64,000 nt of DNA from Tenacibaculum agarivorans. Lineage in GTDB: Bacteria > Bacteroidota > Bacteroidia > Flavobacteriales > Flavobacteriaceae. Of this stretch, positions 55,464 to 64,000 are shown one piece after another. The position numbers and the translations under genes are program-made. Where the stretch lies: the NCBI RefSeq assembly GCF_001936575.1, contig NZ_MSMP01000018.1, forward strand, positions 38,170 to 102,169, given 5' to 3'. The notes beneath the pieces are model-generated. The model had not been told where the DNA came from. It saw nothing but the letters and a program-made list of their open reading frames with translations, and made no database searches. Each line of letters begins with the position of its first letter. The stretch's first letter is position 1.

Positions 55464-56267
55464 ATGGAAAATACTGATATTACTCCATCTGGTTTGACGG
55501 AAAAGGATGTGGAAAAATTAAATTCTAAAGAAGGGCTTTTAGCTATACTTTCAAGAGAACCTTACAATGTAGATAGAGCATTACGATATGTGAATTATTT
55601 AGAAAGGTTAGAAGAGTTGCAAGTAGAATTGATACGATTACAAACTTGGGCCATAGAACATAATGAAAGAATTATAGTTTTGTTTGAAGGAAGAGATGCT
55701 GCCGGAAAAGGTGGGGCTATTAGAAGGATAACAGAAAGAATTAATCCAAGACATATGCGTATTGTGGCTTTGCCTAAACCCACAGAAGAACAAAAAACCC
55801 AATGGTATTTTCAAAGATATGTGGAGCAATTTCCAAAGGCAGGAGAGTTAGTTTTATTTGATAGGAGTTGGTATAATAGAGCTGTAGTTGAACCTGTAAA
55901 CGGTTTTTGTACCGAGGAGGAGTATAAGATTTTTATGAAACAAGTAAATGGTTTCGAAAAAATGATTTTACAATCTGGTATAAGACTTGTTAAAATATAT
56001 ATGTCTATTTCCAAGAAAGAACAGCAAAAACGTTTTGATGAAATAAAAAACGATCCGTTAAAACAGTGGAAAATGACTCCTGTTGATGAGAAAGCTCAGG
56101 ATCTTTGGGATGATTATACTGTGTATAAAAAGAAAATGTTTAAGAAAACGAATACTAAACAATCACCTTGGAAAATTATAAGAGCAAATAAAAAGCCACA
56201 AGCGCGTATAGATTGTATAGAACATATATTATATAGTATTCCTTATGATAAGGAAACTAAGATTTAA
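55464..56267 (+). CDS. ppk2: Polyphosphate kinase 2, class I-like (second of tandem pair)
   Basis: 267 residues with FEGRDAAGKGGAIRRITERI near 73-92, LFDRSWYNRAVVEPVNGFC near 132-150 and WKMTPVDEKAQDLWDDY near 197. Clear paralogue of the upstream gene, 8 bp away; both keep the catalytic motifs, so neither looks dead. Ends at a long palindromic terminator shared with the convergent phosphatase gene. Confidence 0.93.
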   Translation: MENTDITPSGLTEKDVEKLNSKEGLLAILSREPYNVDRALRYVNYLERLEELQVELIRLQTWAIEHNERIIVLFEGRDAAGKGGAIRRITERINPRHMRIVALPKPTEEQKTQWYFQRYVEQFPKAGELVLFDRSWYNRAVVEPVNGFCTEEEYKIFMKQVNGFEKMILQSGIRLVKIYMSISKKEQQKRFDEIKNDPLKQWKMTPVDEKAQDLWDDYTVYKKKMFKKTNTKQSPWKIIRANKKPQARIDCIEHILYSIPYDKETKI

Positions 56268-56271
56268 AGAA

Positions 56272-56310
56272 GATGAATGAGTAATTTTAATTTAAAATTA
56301 CTCATTCATC
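56272..56310. terminator. Bidirectional terminator, 39-base perfect palindrome
   Basis: GATGAATGAGTAATTTTAA and its exact reverse complement meet around one central base. It includes the last four codons (Met-Asn-Glu-stop) of the minus-strand phosphatase gene. Confidence 0.75.
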
Positions 56311-56933
56311 ATTCTCTTAATTTCTTCAAAAACAAGAAAAAGCTCTCCAGCAACCGTTTTGCTTGTTTCTAAATATTTTTCGTTTTGTAAATCAGTATTG
56401 TCAGCTACTTTAGGATCGATATAAGGTAGGTGGAATCTATGAATAGCATCAGGTATAAATGGACAATTTTCATCTGCATGATCACAAGTGGTTATTGCTA
56501 TATAAGGATAATCGTTGTTCTCGTTGTCGAAGATCTTAGAAAAACCTTGAATAGATTTTTTAGCACCTTTAAAAGTGATTAAATATAAAGGGTTTTGATG
56601 TGAAAAATCTTCTACACTAAATTCAAATCCTGTTTTTTGTAGGCATTTTACCGTGTTTCTATGGAAAGCAGTTACTTCTGTTCCTCCTGAATAAGAGAAA
56701 ATATTATTTAATTCGAAATACTCTATAGCATAAAAAGACCAAACTTGCGCCATTTGGCTTCTTCTTGAGTTGTGTGTGCAGATGAAATTTAAATTAATTT
56801 TGTCTCTGTCTTCAAGTTCTTCAACTATCTTGTCTGCAATTGAATACAATAAATTTTTCCTATCTTCAGAAATAACTAAATCATTTTTTGCTGCTTCAAA
56901 AAAATCTTTAGTTTTAAAAGTAGTTTTTATCAT
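56298..56933 (-). CDS. ArsC-like phosphatase paralogue, not in an ars operon
   Basis: 211 residues with phosphatase loop CTHNSRRS (Cys52, CX5R Arg58), later Cys in TTCDHADENCPF and DPKVADNTD, all shared with the ArsC-like protein at 20797-21408. No ArsR or pump nearby, so its substrate may be arsenate or a protein/small-molecule phosphoester. Its stop lies within the 39-base palindrome. Confidence 0.85.
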   Translation of the reverse strand: MIKTTFKTKDFFEAAKNDLVISEDRKNLLYSIADKIVEELEDRDKINLNFICTHNSRRSQMAQVWSFYAIEYFELNNIFSYSGGTEVTAFHRNTVKCLQKTGFEFSVEDFSHQNPLYLITFKGAKKSIQGFSKIFDNENNDYPYIAITTCDHADENCPFIPDAIHRFHLPYIDPKVADNTDLQNEKYLETSKTVAGELFLVFEEIKRMMNE

Positions 56934-57039
56934 TATTAATATTGGTGTTAATGGGGAAATTAGCTGTATTTTTGCTATAATCTATTAAACGCAAAATTAA
57001 GAAAGGGAGGCGCTTTTTGTTTTTAATTTAAAGTTAAGT

Positions 57040-57585
57040 ATGTGTTTACAAATTGGTAATAAAGTAGCTGTTTTAGATGATGTTATAAGGGGGGTAATTA
57101 AGAAGGTAGAAGGAGGTAAAATTTTAATTACCACACAAGAAAATATGGATATTTGGTTTTATAAATCAGAAGTTGTTAAAATTGATTTAGAACAGAATAT
57201 GTTGTTGAAAAAAGTTAGAGTAGACAAAAGTTTTTCTAATAAAGAACAACTAGATATCCAGAAAAAAACAAAGAAAATATTCAAAAAAGATAAGAATGAG
57301 GTTATAGCAGAGATAGATTTGCATATTGAAAAACTAATCAAGTCTACCAAGGGTATGGATAATTACGATATTTTATCGATACAAATTGACACAGCAAAAA
57401 GAAAATTAGAGTATTTTATACAAAAAAAAGTTTCTAAAATTGTATTTATACACGGTGTAGGAGAGGGAGTGCTTAAAACAGAACTCAATTGCCTTTTAGA
57501 TCGTTATCCAGTCAAATATTATGATGCTTCTTATCAAAAGTATGGCTTAGGAGCAACAGAAGTGTATGTGTATCAAAACCCTTAA
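57040..57585 (+). CDS. Smr-domain protein (DUF2027-like N-terminus)
   Basis: 181 residues. The C-terminal Smr domain has EIDLHIEKL near 90-98 and FIHGVGEGVLKTEL near 138-151, the conserved Asp-x-His and GxGxG segments of MutS2-type Smr nucleases. The N-terminal 60 residues form a short beta domain. In the family Smr domains cut or bind branched DNA or RNA on stalled ribosomes; which applies here is unknown. It is 32 bp upstream of the cysteine desulfurase. Confidence 0.88.
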   Translation: MCLQIGNKVAVLDDVIRGVIKKVEGGKILITTQENMDIWFYKSEVVKIDLEQNMLLKKVRVDKSFSNKEQLDIQKKTKKIFKKDKNEVIAEIDLHIEKLIKSTKGMDNYDILSIQIDTAKRKLEYFIQKKVSKIVFIHGVGEGVLKTELNCLLDRYPVKYYDASYQKYGLGATEVYVYQNP

Positions 57586-57617
57586 AATCTTATTTTTGAA
57601 TTATAAATCAGAGTCTT

Positions 57618-58772
57618 ATGAATTCGGTGTATTTTGATAATGCGGCAACAACACCTATGTATAGAGAGGTTGTGGAAGTGATGAGTGAAGCTATGTTAAA
57701 TAGCTATGGAAATCCATCATCAACGCATCATTTAGGGAGGAAAGCTAAAGTATTGGTAGAATCGTCTAGAAAAAAGATCGCAGAATATTTAAATGTATTG
57801 CCAAGAGAATTGGTTTTTACATCTAGCGGAACTGAAGCAAATAATCTAGTGTTAAGAAATGCTGTAGAAAATCTAGGTGTAAAGAAAATAATCACTTCAA
57901 AAATAGAGCACCATGCAGTTTTACATGTGGTAGATAATTTGAATTTGAAATTTGAGGTAGAAGTTGAGTTTGTTTCTTTAAATGAGAATGGAGAGGTGGA
58001 TTTGTCAGATCTTCAGGATAAATTATCGTCTACCGATGTCCCTGTGCTAGTCAGTTTAATGTGGGTTAATAATGAGATAGGAAATATTTTGCCTGTTGAA
58101 AAGGTGTCTAATTTATGTAGAGAATATAATGCTATTTTTCATACAGATGCAGTTCAGGCGATAGGGCATTTTAATATTGATTTAAAAAATACACCTGTGG
58201 ATTTTTTAGTGGGCAGTGGGCATAAGTTTCATGGTCCCAAAGGAGTAGGTTTTTTATATGCTAACGGAAAGTATAATGTAAAACCTATGATTTTAGGAGG
58301 AGGACAAGAGAGAGGGATTCGCTCCAGTACGGAAAATGTCCATGCTGTACTAGGTATGCAGAAAGCGTTGGAGGTTTCATTGGTTAATCTTGATGAAGAT
58401 CTTGAAGAAATTAAAAAACTAAAATTATATTTTATTAAAACTTTGCAGGATTCAATACCTGATGTGAGATTTAATGGGAGCTCAGGTAATCTAGAGGAAT
58501 CTAGCGTAACTATATTAAATGTACGATTCCCGTTTAAGGATAAAATGTTGTTGTTTAATTTAGATTTACAAGGTGTTTGTGCTTCTGTAGGTAGTGCTTG
58601 TCAGAGTGGTGGTGCAAAAGTTTCTCATGTGCTTAAAGAAGTTTTAGAAAAAGAAGAGTTAGATTTTTCCTCAATAAGATTTTCGTTTAGTAAATTTTCT
58701 ACTATAGATGAAGTTGATTTTGTTATGGGTAAAATAATAAAAACTTATAGTTTGGTAAGAAACAGGAAATAA
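57618..58772 (+). CDS. Cysteine desulfurase (NifS/IscS family)
   Basis: 384 residues, PLP-dependent class V; N-terminal VYFDNAATTPM, PLP-binding GSGHKFHGPKGVG with the lysine near 203, and the Cys loop SVGSACQSGG near 325. Removes sulfur from cysteine for Fe-S or tRNA thiolation. No IscU or SufE neighbour. Follows the Smr gene closely (32-bp gap). Confidence 0.94.
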   Translation: MNSVYFDNAATTPMYREVVEVMSEAMLNSYGNPSSTHHLGRKAKVLVESSRKKIAEYLNVLPRELVFTSSGTEANNLVLRNAVENLGVKKIITSKIEHHAVLHVVDNLNLKFEVEVEFVSLNENGEVDLSDLQDKLSSTDVPVLVSLMWVNNEIGNILPVEKVSNLCREYNAIFHTDAVQAIGHFNIDLKNTPVDFLVGSGHKFHGPKGVGFLYANGKYNVKPMILGGGQERGIRSSTENVHAVLGMQKALEVSLVNLDEDLEEIKKLKLYFIKTLQDSIPDVRFNGSSGNLEESSVTILNVRFPFKDKMLLFNLDLQGVCASVGSACQSGGAKVSHVLKEVLEKEELDFSSIRFSFSKFSTIDEVDFVMGKIIKTYSLVRNRK

Positions 58773-59308
58773 GCTGTTTTTAGCTATTTTCTTTTTTGTT
58801 GCAAGTGTTTTTATTGTTCAAAAATAATATTTCTTTAAAAGTTGTTTTTTATGTGTGTTTTTAATTTATTTTTATTATTTAATTTTTAATTAGTATAGGT
58901 TTTACTTATTTTTATTAGGAGTGTTTTTTTATATTTCAATAAAAATTAATATCGAATCTAATCTGTTCTGTTTTTTTATTTTTCTATCGTATTACTTTTA
59001 GGTAAAATGTTTGCTTTATAAATAAAATTAAGATTCCATAAAGTAAATTGTGACCTAAATGACAAAAAAGTGTCAAAAGAATGCAAATATGTATTTAAAA
59101 ATTATATATTTGTTATTAAATATGTTCCCCCCGCTATTAAGTTTTGTCTAAAAACTTGAATAAAGGGTCTGTATAAGTAAGATTTAGGAGGTGGAATATA
59201 TCACACTTCATATTTTATATAATATTCCTTTTTCTCTTTTGTGACTTGATTAATAGCTGAATTAAAGAATAATATTTTAGTAAGTTTTCAAAATATAGAA
59301 GTTATCAA
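58773..59308. other. Long AT-rich intergenic region, no gene seen
   Basis: 536 bp separating the desulfurase from the giant surface-protein gene. It is T-rich and low in G/C, with no convincing open frame, hairpin terminator or tRNA. The only candidate signal is the -7-like box at 59105-59112. Confidence 0.55.
59105..59112 (+). promoter_or_regulatory. Candidate -7 box for the giant surface protein
   Basis: TATATTTG matches TAnnTTTG about 197 bp before the ATG at 59309, leaving a long leader. A clear -33 TTG is absent. Confidence 0.3.
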
Positions 59309-62300
59309 ATGAGAAGCTTTTTAAAACCCAATTGCCTAAAGGCAAGTGTAATTTTTTTCTTATTATTTTCGTTCAATTCATTATTTTCTCAAGGAGTAGA
59401 CTCGCATTGGTGGAATGGTCAAGGTTATTTGATGGATTTTAGAACAAGTCCTCCTACAGTATCTTGTGGTTTAACATCTGGTGGTGCTTTTGAAGCAACA
59501 GCTACATGGAGTGATCCAATAACTGGAGATTTAATTTTTTATGTAGATGATGGAGATGTTTATGATAATACAGGCACTATAATCACTAACGGTGATAACT
59601 TATTGACTAATGGTACAAGGACTCAAATGGCAACAGTAATGCCTGTCCCTGGTACTAATGCAAGACAGATTTATATAATTCACGGTAATGGAAGTGATGA
59701 ATTAAATGATGGTACAGGGTACTACTCAATAGTTAACGTCGATACTATGGCTGTAACAACAAAGAATGTTACTTTCATAAGTGGTGCTTCTGAAGCTATA
59801 TTTGGTACAAATAATGGTGATAAATGTGGGGGATGGATTGCTGCAATTGCTAATGATAATAGTGGATGTACAACGAATTGTAATGCCTCAATATTTTTAT
59901 GGGAAGTAGAAGATGGAAATGAATTAACTCCAGCTAGAGCTAATAATCCAGATTTACAGGTGTCTATTCCACCACAATTAGCAAGAAGAGGGGAAAGAGC
60001 TTCAATACGTTTCAATAGGCAAAATGATCTGATTGCAATAGCTGTTGAATTTGGAGGGGTCTATTATGCTAGTTTTGATCCAGATACAGGTAATATAGGT
60101 ACATGGACTCACGTACCAAGAACAACCACAACGTTAACAGATTCTGGATATAGTTTAGATTTTTCTCCTGATGGTACTAGATTATTCTATTCTCACGAGA
60201 ACTTTACTGGTGCATTTGCTTGGCAGAGTGATTTATATATGCACATAATTGGCGATGTAGATTCTGAAAGAATAGAGAATGAAACATTAGGGAGTTGGGC
60301 AGGAATTGCTTTAGGTCCAGATGATAATTTATACTTATCTGATTCTGGGAGTGGTAATATTTACTATTTAACGAATCCTAATACTACTACTGCTGCTGCA
60401 AATGCTAATTTTACATTTATAGATATTAGTGCAAGTGCTACTTGTAATGGTTTTGATGTACAAGGATTTAATTTTTCGCAACAAGTAGTGTTTTTTGATA
60501 CTTGTATAATAGATCAAGATGGTGATGGAATTATTGATGAATCAGATAATTGTCCTACCATACCTAATGCTGATCAAGCAGATGCAGATGGTGATGGAGT
60601 AGGGGATGTATGTGATTTAGATGATGATAATGATGGGATATTAGATACAGAAGAGTCTAATTGTACTACTGTACCCGATGCTTCTTCTGCAGAGATTATA
60701 GCTGATGCAGGTGTGCCCAACAACCAACGTTTTCGAATTAATGATGGTTTACTTACACCAGATCAAGGTACTCCGATTGATAACATTAATGAGTATATAA
60801 TTTTAGACTTGAACGGTGCTGGGGTTAATCAAGATTTACCGTTAGGTACTACTATAAGTATTTATATATGGGAGAGTAATAATAATAATAAAAGACTTCG
60901 TGTAGCACAATTACCTAATGCTACTCCAGATTTAGGAAATGGAGTTAATGAATTCTTTATTAGTACAGCAGACGTATTCGGGGTTACACAATTTGATTAT
61001 ACGCTTACAGCTGACACTCAATTCATTCAAATAGAAATGGATCAAGATACTAATGGTCGATTTGAATTTATAGAGGTAATTGTAAGAGCACATCAAATAT
61101 GTACAGACATAGATACTGATACTGATGGAACTGTTGATAGGTTAGATTTGGATTCTGATGGTGATGGCTGTTTTGATGCATTAGAAGGAGCAGAGAATAT
61201 TTTAGTTTCTCAAATAGATGCTTCAGGTGTAATAACAGGAGGTGTAGATAGTGATGGAGTACCAAATTTGGCAACATCAGGTCAAGGTTTAGGGTCTTCA
61301 CAAGATTTTGCTACTACTGATGCACAGTGTGATGATGACGGTGATGGTGTAATTAATGCAAATGATATTTGTAATGGATTTGATGATACAGCAGATATAG
61401 ATGTTGATAATGTGCCTGATAATTGTGATTTAGACAATGATAATGATGGTATATTAGATAGTAATGAAGGATTAAATTGTAGTTCTACTTTAAATGTTGG
61501 TGTTGCTGTGGGTAATTATACTACCGACACTTTTATAAATAACATGTATACCCACGATGGAGTTAATGTAGACTTAACAACAAGTCTAACTAATGCTTCA
61601 TTAACGCAACTACAAGTGCAAGATGCAACTACATTACGAGTACAAGGGACTGGAGCTGATGATGGTGCAGGAGATTCTGTAGTATACATATTTACATTTA
61701 GCGAGCCAGTAGCAAATGTTAAATTTAGATGGACAGGAATTGATCAAGGAGATAAAGTTACCGTTACTTCAACAGGACCTAACGGAGCTAATGATATTTT
61801 ATTAGCAGGATTTGCAAACCCAGTTTCAACCATTAATAGTGATTATGATGGGACTAATGTAGGAGATCCAAATACAGGAGGAGTTTTATTTGATATAACT
61901 AATAATAGCTCAACATCACCAACAATTACATCATTTATAAATGGAGGAGATGCTAATCAGAGTTATTCAGACGTTATTATTAATGGACTTGTAAGTTCTT
62001 TTCAAATCACAACTAGAAAAGCTAGACAAGATAATAATGTAGCGAATACAGGGACATTAACATTTACGTTTACAAATTTTGAGTACTGTACGTATGATGA
62101 TACCGATGCTGACGGAACACCAAATCATTTAGATTTAGATTCAGATGGGGATGCTTGTAATGATGTTGTAGAATCTGGAGGTGTAGATACAAATAATGAT
62201 GGAATTTTAGACGGATCTGGTTTTAATAGTACAGGACAAGTTACTGGAGGAACAGGAGGATATAATGGTTTGTCAGCTACTGGAGGAGAGTATATCGCTG

Positions 62301-64000
62301 TAGAAACTTCTGTGAATGCCACTGCTTTAGTAGATCAAATTATTCCAATTGGTATTGGAACTTCATTTACAGTGACTTCAGTAACAGCTTCAAGTGCAAC
62401 GAGCTTCTCTTCTGGAACACCTAATTATGGTACACCAGGAAACGCAAATGCAGGAATAAATTACCAATGGTATATTGGAGATCCGAGTTCTGGAGGTACA
62501 CCAATAGCTGCATCTAACACCAATTATAGTGGTGAAACATCTGACACTTTGACAATAGTAGATGTAACAGGATTAAATAACACAGAATATTTTCTTGTAG
62601 TTGGACACAACAGTAATGTTTGTACTAATATTGTGAACAGTGCAACATTATTTGTAGATACTACAGATTCTGATGGAGATGATATTGGAGATGCAGCTGA
62701 TTTAGATGATGATAATGATGGAATTTTAGACACAGACGAATTAGCAGCTTGTTCAGGAGAATTGACTTATGAGTACTATGATGGAACACCATCAGGACTT
62801 ACAGTTGATAATATTCCTACAACAGGAGCAGGTTTTACAGGAACTGTAGCATCTTTAGATGTTGATGATTTGGTAATAAACGTTTTAGGAGAAGTAAATG
62901 ATAGCTATGGTTTAAGATATAAAGGTTTTTTAAATATATCAAATGCAGGTAATTATAATTTTTACTTATCATCAGATGACGGTTCTAAACTTTTTATCAA
63001 TGGAGTAGAAGTTGTTGATAATGATGGAGATCACGGAGTGATTACTCGTACAGGTAGCCGTTTTCTATCTGTTGGTTTACATGAAATAGAAATTTTATTT
63101 TATGAAAATGCTGGAGGAGAATCATTAGATTTTGAATACGAATTATCAGGAGTTATAACTAGGCAAGATGTGCCTTTTGCAAGTTTATTCTGTAATTTAG
63201 ATACAGATGGAGATGGGAGTCCTAATCACCTAGATACTGATTCAGATGATGATGGATGTTTTGATGCCATTGAAGCAGATGAAAATGTAACAATTGCTCA
63301 AGTAACAGGAGGAGGAAGCATAAGCGGAGCAGTAGATGCTGATGGAGTACCTGTATTAGTAAACTCTGGAGGAGCTGCTGATGTTGGAGGAGATCAAGGG
63401 CAAGGTACAACAGCTAACGTAATCTTGTCAAATGCTGCTAACGCAGGAACATTAAGTGGAGGACCTTCAGTATGTACTTCAGCTACAGTTACCATAACAA
63501 CAGATGGAGATTCAGGAGGAAGTTGGAGTAGTTCAAATACATCAGTAGCCACTGTGGATTCTTCAGGTGTAGTAACTGGAGTTAGTGCAGGGTCTGTTAC
63601 AATAACCTATACTGTACCATCTGCGGGAGGATGTGCAGATGACAGTTCAACAATTAATTTAACAGTTAATGCTTCACCAATTGCACCAGTAGTTAGTCCA
63701 GTAGAATATTGTACTGGCGATACGGCAAGTGCTCTTACAGCTACAGGAAGTAATTTATTATGGTATACTAATGCTACCGGAGGGATAGGAAGTGCTACAG
63801 CGCCAACACCAGTTACTTCAAGTGCAGGTACTACTTCATATTATGTAAGTCAAACTAATGGTAGTGGTTGTGAAAGTCCTCGTGCAGAATTAGTGGTAAC
63901 AGTTTACCAAAGACCACTAGCAGATAATCCATCGGATGTTGAAGCTTGTGATAGTTATACACTTCCAGCCCTTACTAACGGAGGATACTTTACCACTACC
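59309..64000 (+). CDS. Giant secreted adhesin-like protein with TSP3, PA14 and Big_2 domains, cut by window edge
   Basis: The open frame runs 1564 codons from ATG 59309 to the window end without a stop, so the 3' end is missing. Signal peptide: about residues 1-28 ([12 protein letters not shown]). A beta-propeller-like region follows to about 390. TSP3-type calcium repeats occur at about 400-450, 595-630, 675-720, 930-965, 1118-1150 and 1298-1327 (for example [19 protein letters not shown]). A PA14 domain lies at about 1151-1281 ([20 protein letters not shown]), a Big_2 Ig-like domain at about 1375-1455 ([20 protein letters not shown]), then a further Ig-like region. A gliding/type IX C-terminal sorting domain would be expected beyond the edge, typical of surface proteins exported by the type IX system. 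Confidence 0.9.
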   Translation, partial: MRSFLKPNCLKASVIFFLLFSFNSLFSQGVDSHWWNGQGYLMDFRTSPPTVSCGLTSGGAFEATATWSDPITGDLIFYVDDGDVYDNTGTIITNGDNLLTNGTRTQMATVMPVPGTNARQIYIIHGNGSDELNDGTGYYSIVNVDTMAVTTKNVTFISGASEAIFGTNNGDKCGGWIAAIANDNSGCTTNCNASIFLWEVEDGNELTPARANNPDLQVSIPPQLARRGERASIRFNRQNDLIAIAVEFGGVYYASFDPDTGNIGTWTHVPRTTTTLTDSGYSLDFSPDGTRLFYSHENFTGAFAWQSDLYMHIIGDVDSERIENETLGSWAGIALGPDDNLYLSDSGSGNIYYLTNPNTTTAAANANFTFIDISASATCNGFDVQGFNFSQQVVFFDTCIIDQDGDGIIDESDNCPTIPNADQADADGDGVGDVCDLDDDNDGILDTEESNCTTVPDASSAEIIADAGVPNNQRFRINDGLLTPDQGTPIDNINEYIILDLNGAGVNQDLPLGTTISIYIWESNNNNKRLRVAQLPNATPDLGNGVNEFFISTADVFGVTQFDYTLTADTQFIQIEMDQDTNGRFEFIEVIVRAHQICTDIDTDTDGTVDRLDLDSDGDGCFDALEGAENILVSQIDASGVITGGVDSDGVPNLATSGQGLGSSQDFATTDAQCDDDGDGVINANDICNGFDDTADIDVDNVPDNCDLDNDNDGILDSNEGLNCSSTLNVGVAVGNYTTDTFINNMYTHDGVNVDLTTSLTNASLTQLQVQDATTLRVQGTGADDGAGDSVVYIFTFSEPVANVKFRWTGIDQGDKVTVTSTGPNGANDILLAGFANPVSTINSDYDGTNVGDPNTGGVLFDITNNSSTSPTITSFINGGDANQSYSDVIINGLVSSFQITTRKARQDNNVANTGTLTFTFTNFEYCTYDDTDADGTPNHLDLDSDGDACNDVVESGGVDTNNDGILDGSGFNSTGQVTGGTGGYNGLSATGGEYIAVETSVNATALVDQIIPIGIGTSFTVTSVTASSATSFSSGTPNYGTPGNANAGINYQWYIGDPSSGGTPIAASNTNYSGETSDTLTIVDVTGLNNTEYFLVVGHNSNVCTNIVNSATLFVDTTDSDGDDIGDAADLDDDNDGILDTDELAACSGELTYEYYDGTPSGLTVDNIPTTGAGFTGTVASLDVDDLVINVLGEVNDSYGLRYKGFLNISNAGNYNFYLSSDDGSKLFINGVEVVDNDGDHGVITRTGSRFLSVGLHEIEILFYENAGGESLDFEYELSGVITRQDVPFASLFCNLDTDGDGSPNHLDTDSDDDGCFDAIEADENVTIAQVTGGGSISGAVDADGVPVLVNSGGAADVGGDQGQGTTANVILSNAANAGTLSGGPSVCTSATVTITTDGDSGGSWSSSNTSVATVDSSGVVTGVSAGSVTITYTVPSAGGCADDSSTINLTVNASPIAPVVSPVEYCTGDTASALTATGSNLLWYTNATGGIGSATAPTPVTSSAGTTSYYVSQTNGSGCESPRAELVVTVYQRPLADNPSDVEACDSYTLPALTNGGYFTTT

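Noticed and set aside
59722..63410. Minus-strand open frames inside the giant surface gene
   Set aside because: They are low-complexity antisense readings of the repeat-rich plus-strand frame, which is continuous from 59309 to the edge.
1..64000. tRNA or rRNA genes and insertion sequences
   Set aside because: No cloverleaf T-loop/acceptor pattern, rRNA-like stretch or transposase frame was noticed when reading the sequence; a covariance search was not possible.

Overview
The window reads as chromosomal DNA of a marine flavobacterium (Bacteroidota, Flavobacteriaceae; something like Tenacibaculum, Kordia or Aquimarina, genus not resolvable by eye). Reasons: low GC, TAnnTTTG-type -7 promoter boxes, almost no Shine-Dalgarno sequences, TTG starts, the long Bacteroidetes type of LepB, a WbqC-LepB-DapB-DUF5683-ParB-ParA block, YfhO, DUF4834, DUF6443 and TSP3-rich giant surface proteins. 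No tRNA, rRNA, CRISPR array, phage or transposase gene was seen.

Layout. 1-4989 (minus): two secreted RHS/YD-type proteins, the second cut by the left edge. 5292-5714: YjbQ. 5812-16805 (minus): a long envelope-stress-like locus, YbjN-like protein, PspA, NfeD/YqiJ-like membrane protein, YqiK-type flotillin, a 1619-residue coiled-coil MoxR-type AAA ATPase and two unknown membrane proteins; a GIY-YIG gene flanked by palindromic repeats sits inside it, and a divergent XRE regulator with a degenerate S24 domain lies at its head. 17775-25270: immunity-like small protein, NDH-2, a lipoprotein, an ArsR/ArsC/DUF6428 operon with no pump, a flavodoxin-like protein, an unknown 619-residue protein and a DUF1223 protein. 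25370-31747: class III PPK2, DEDDh exonuclease, a NagZ-beta-lactamase fusion, a Crp-like regulator and a GNAT. 31754-42023: DUF4159, two AraC-type membrane or TPR regulators, RsmE, a beta-barrel with a K/E tail, DUF4834 and YfhO. 42224-45548: methyltransferase, glycosyltransferase and flippase. 45673-53490 (minus): two tandem Crp-like regulators, then WbqC, LepB, DapB, DUF5683, ParB, ParA and DnaN. 53585-58772: LpxR-like lipid A deacylase, two tandem class I PPK2 genes, a second ArsC-like phosphatase, a Smr protein and a cysteine desulfurase. 59309-64000: the first 1564 codons of a giant TSP3/PA14/Big_2 surface protein that runs off the right edge.

Themes. The most system-like part is the PspA-flotillin-NfeD-AAA locus with its private regulator and palindromic operator candidate. 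The most unusual DNA structure comes from two families of intergenic palindromic repeats: family A brackets the GIY-YIG gene as direct repeats, while family B has landed once in the loop of a convergent-gene terminator and once over the 3' end of a membrane-protein gene, supplying its last codons. Several terminators overlap stop codons. All functional calls are from reading motifs; no database search was run.
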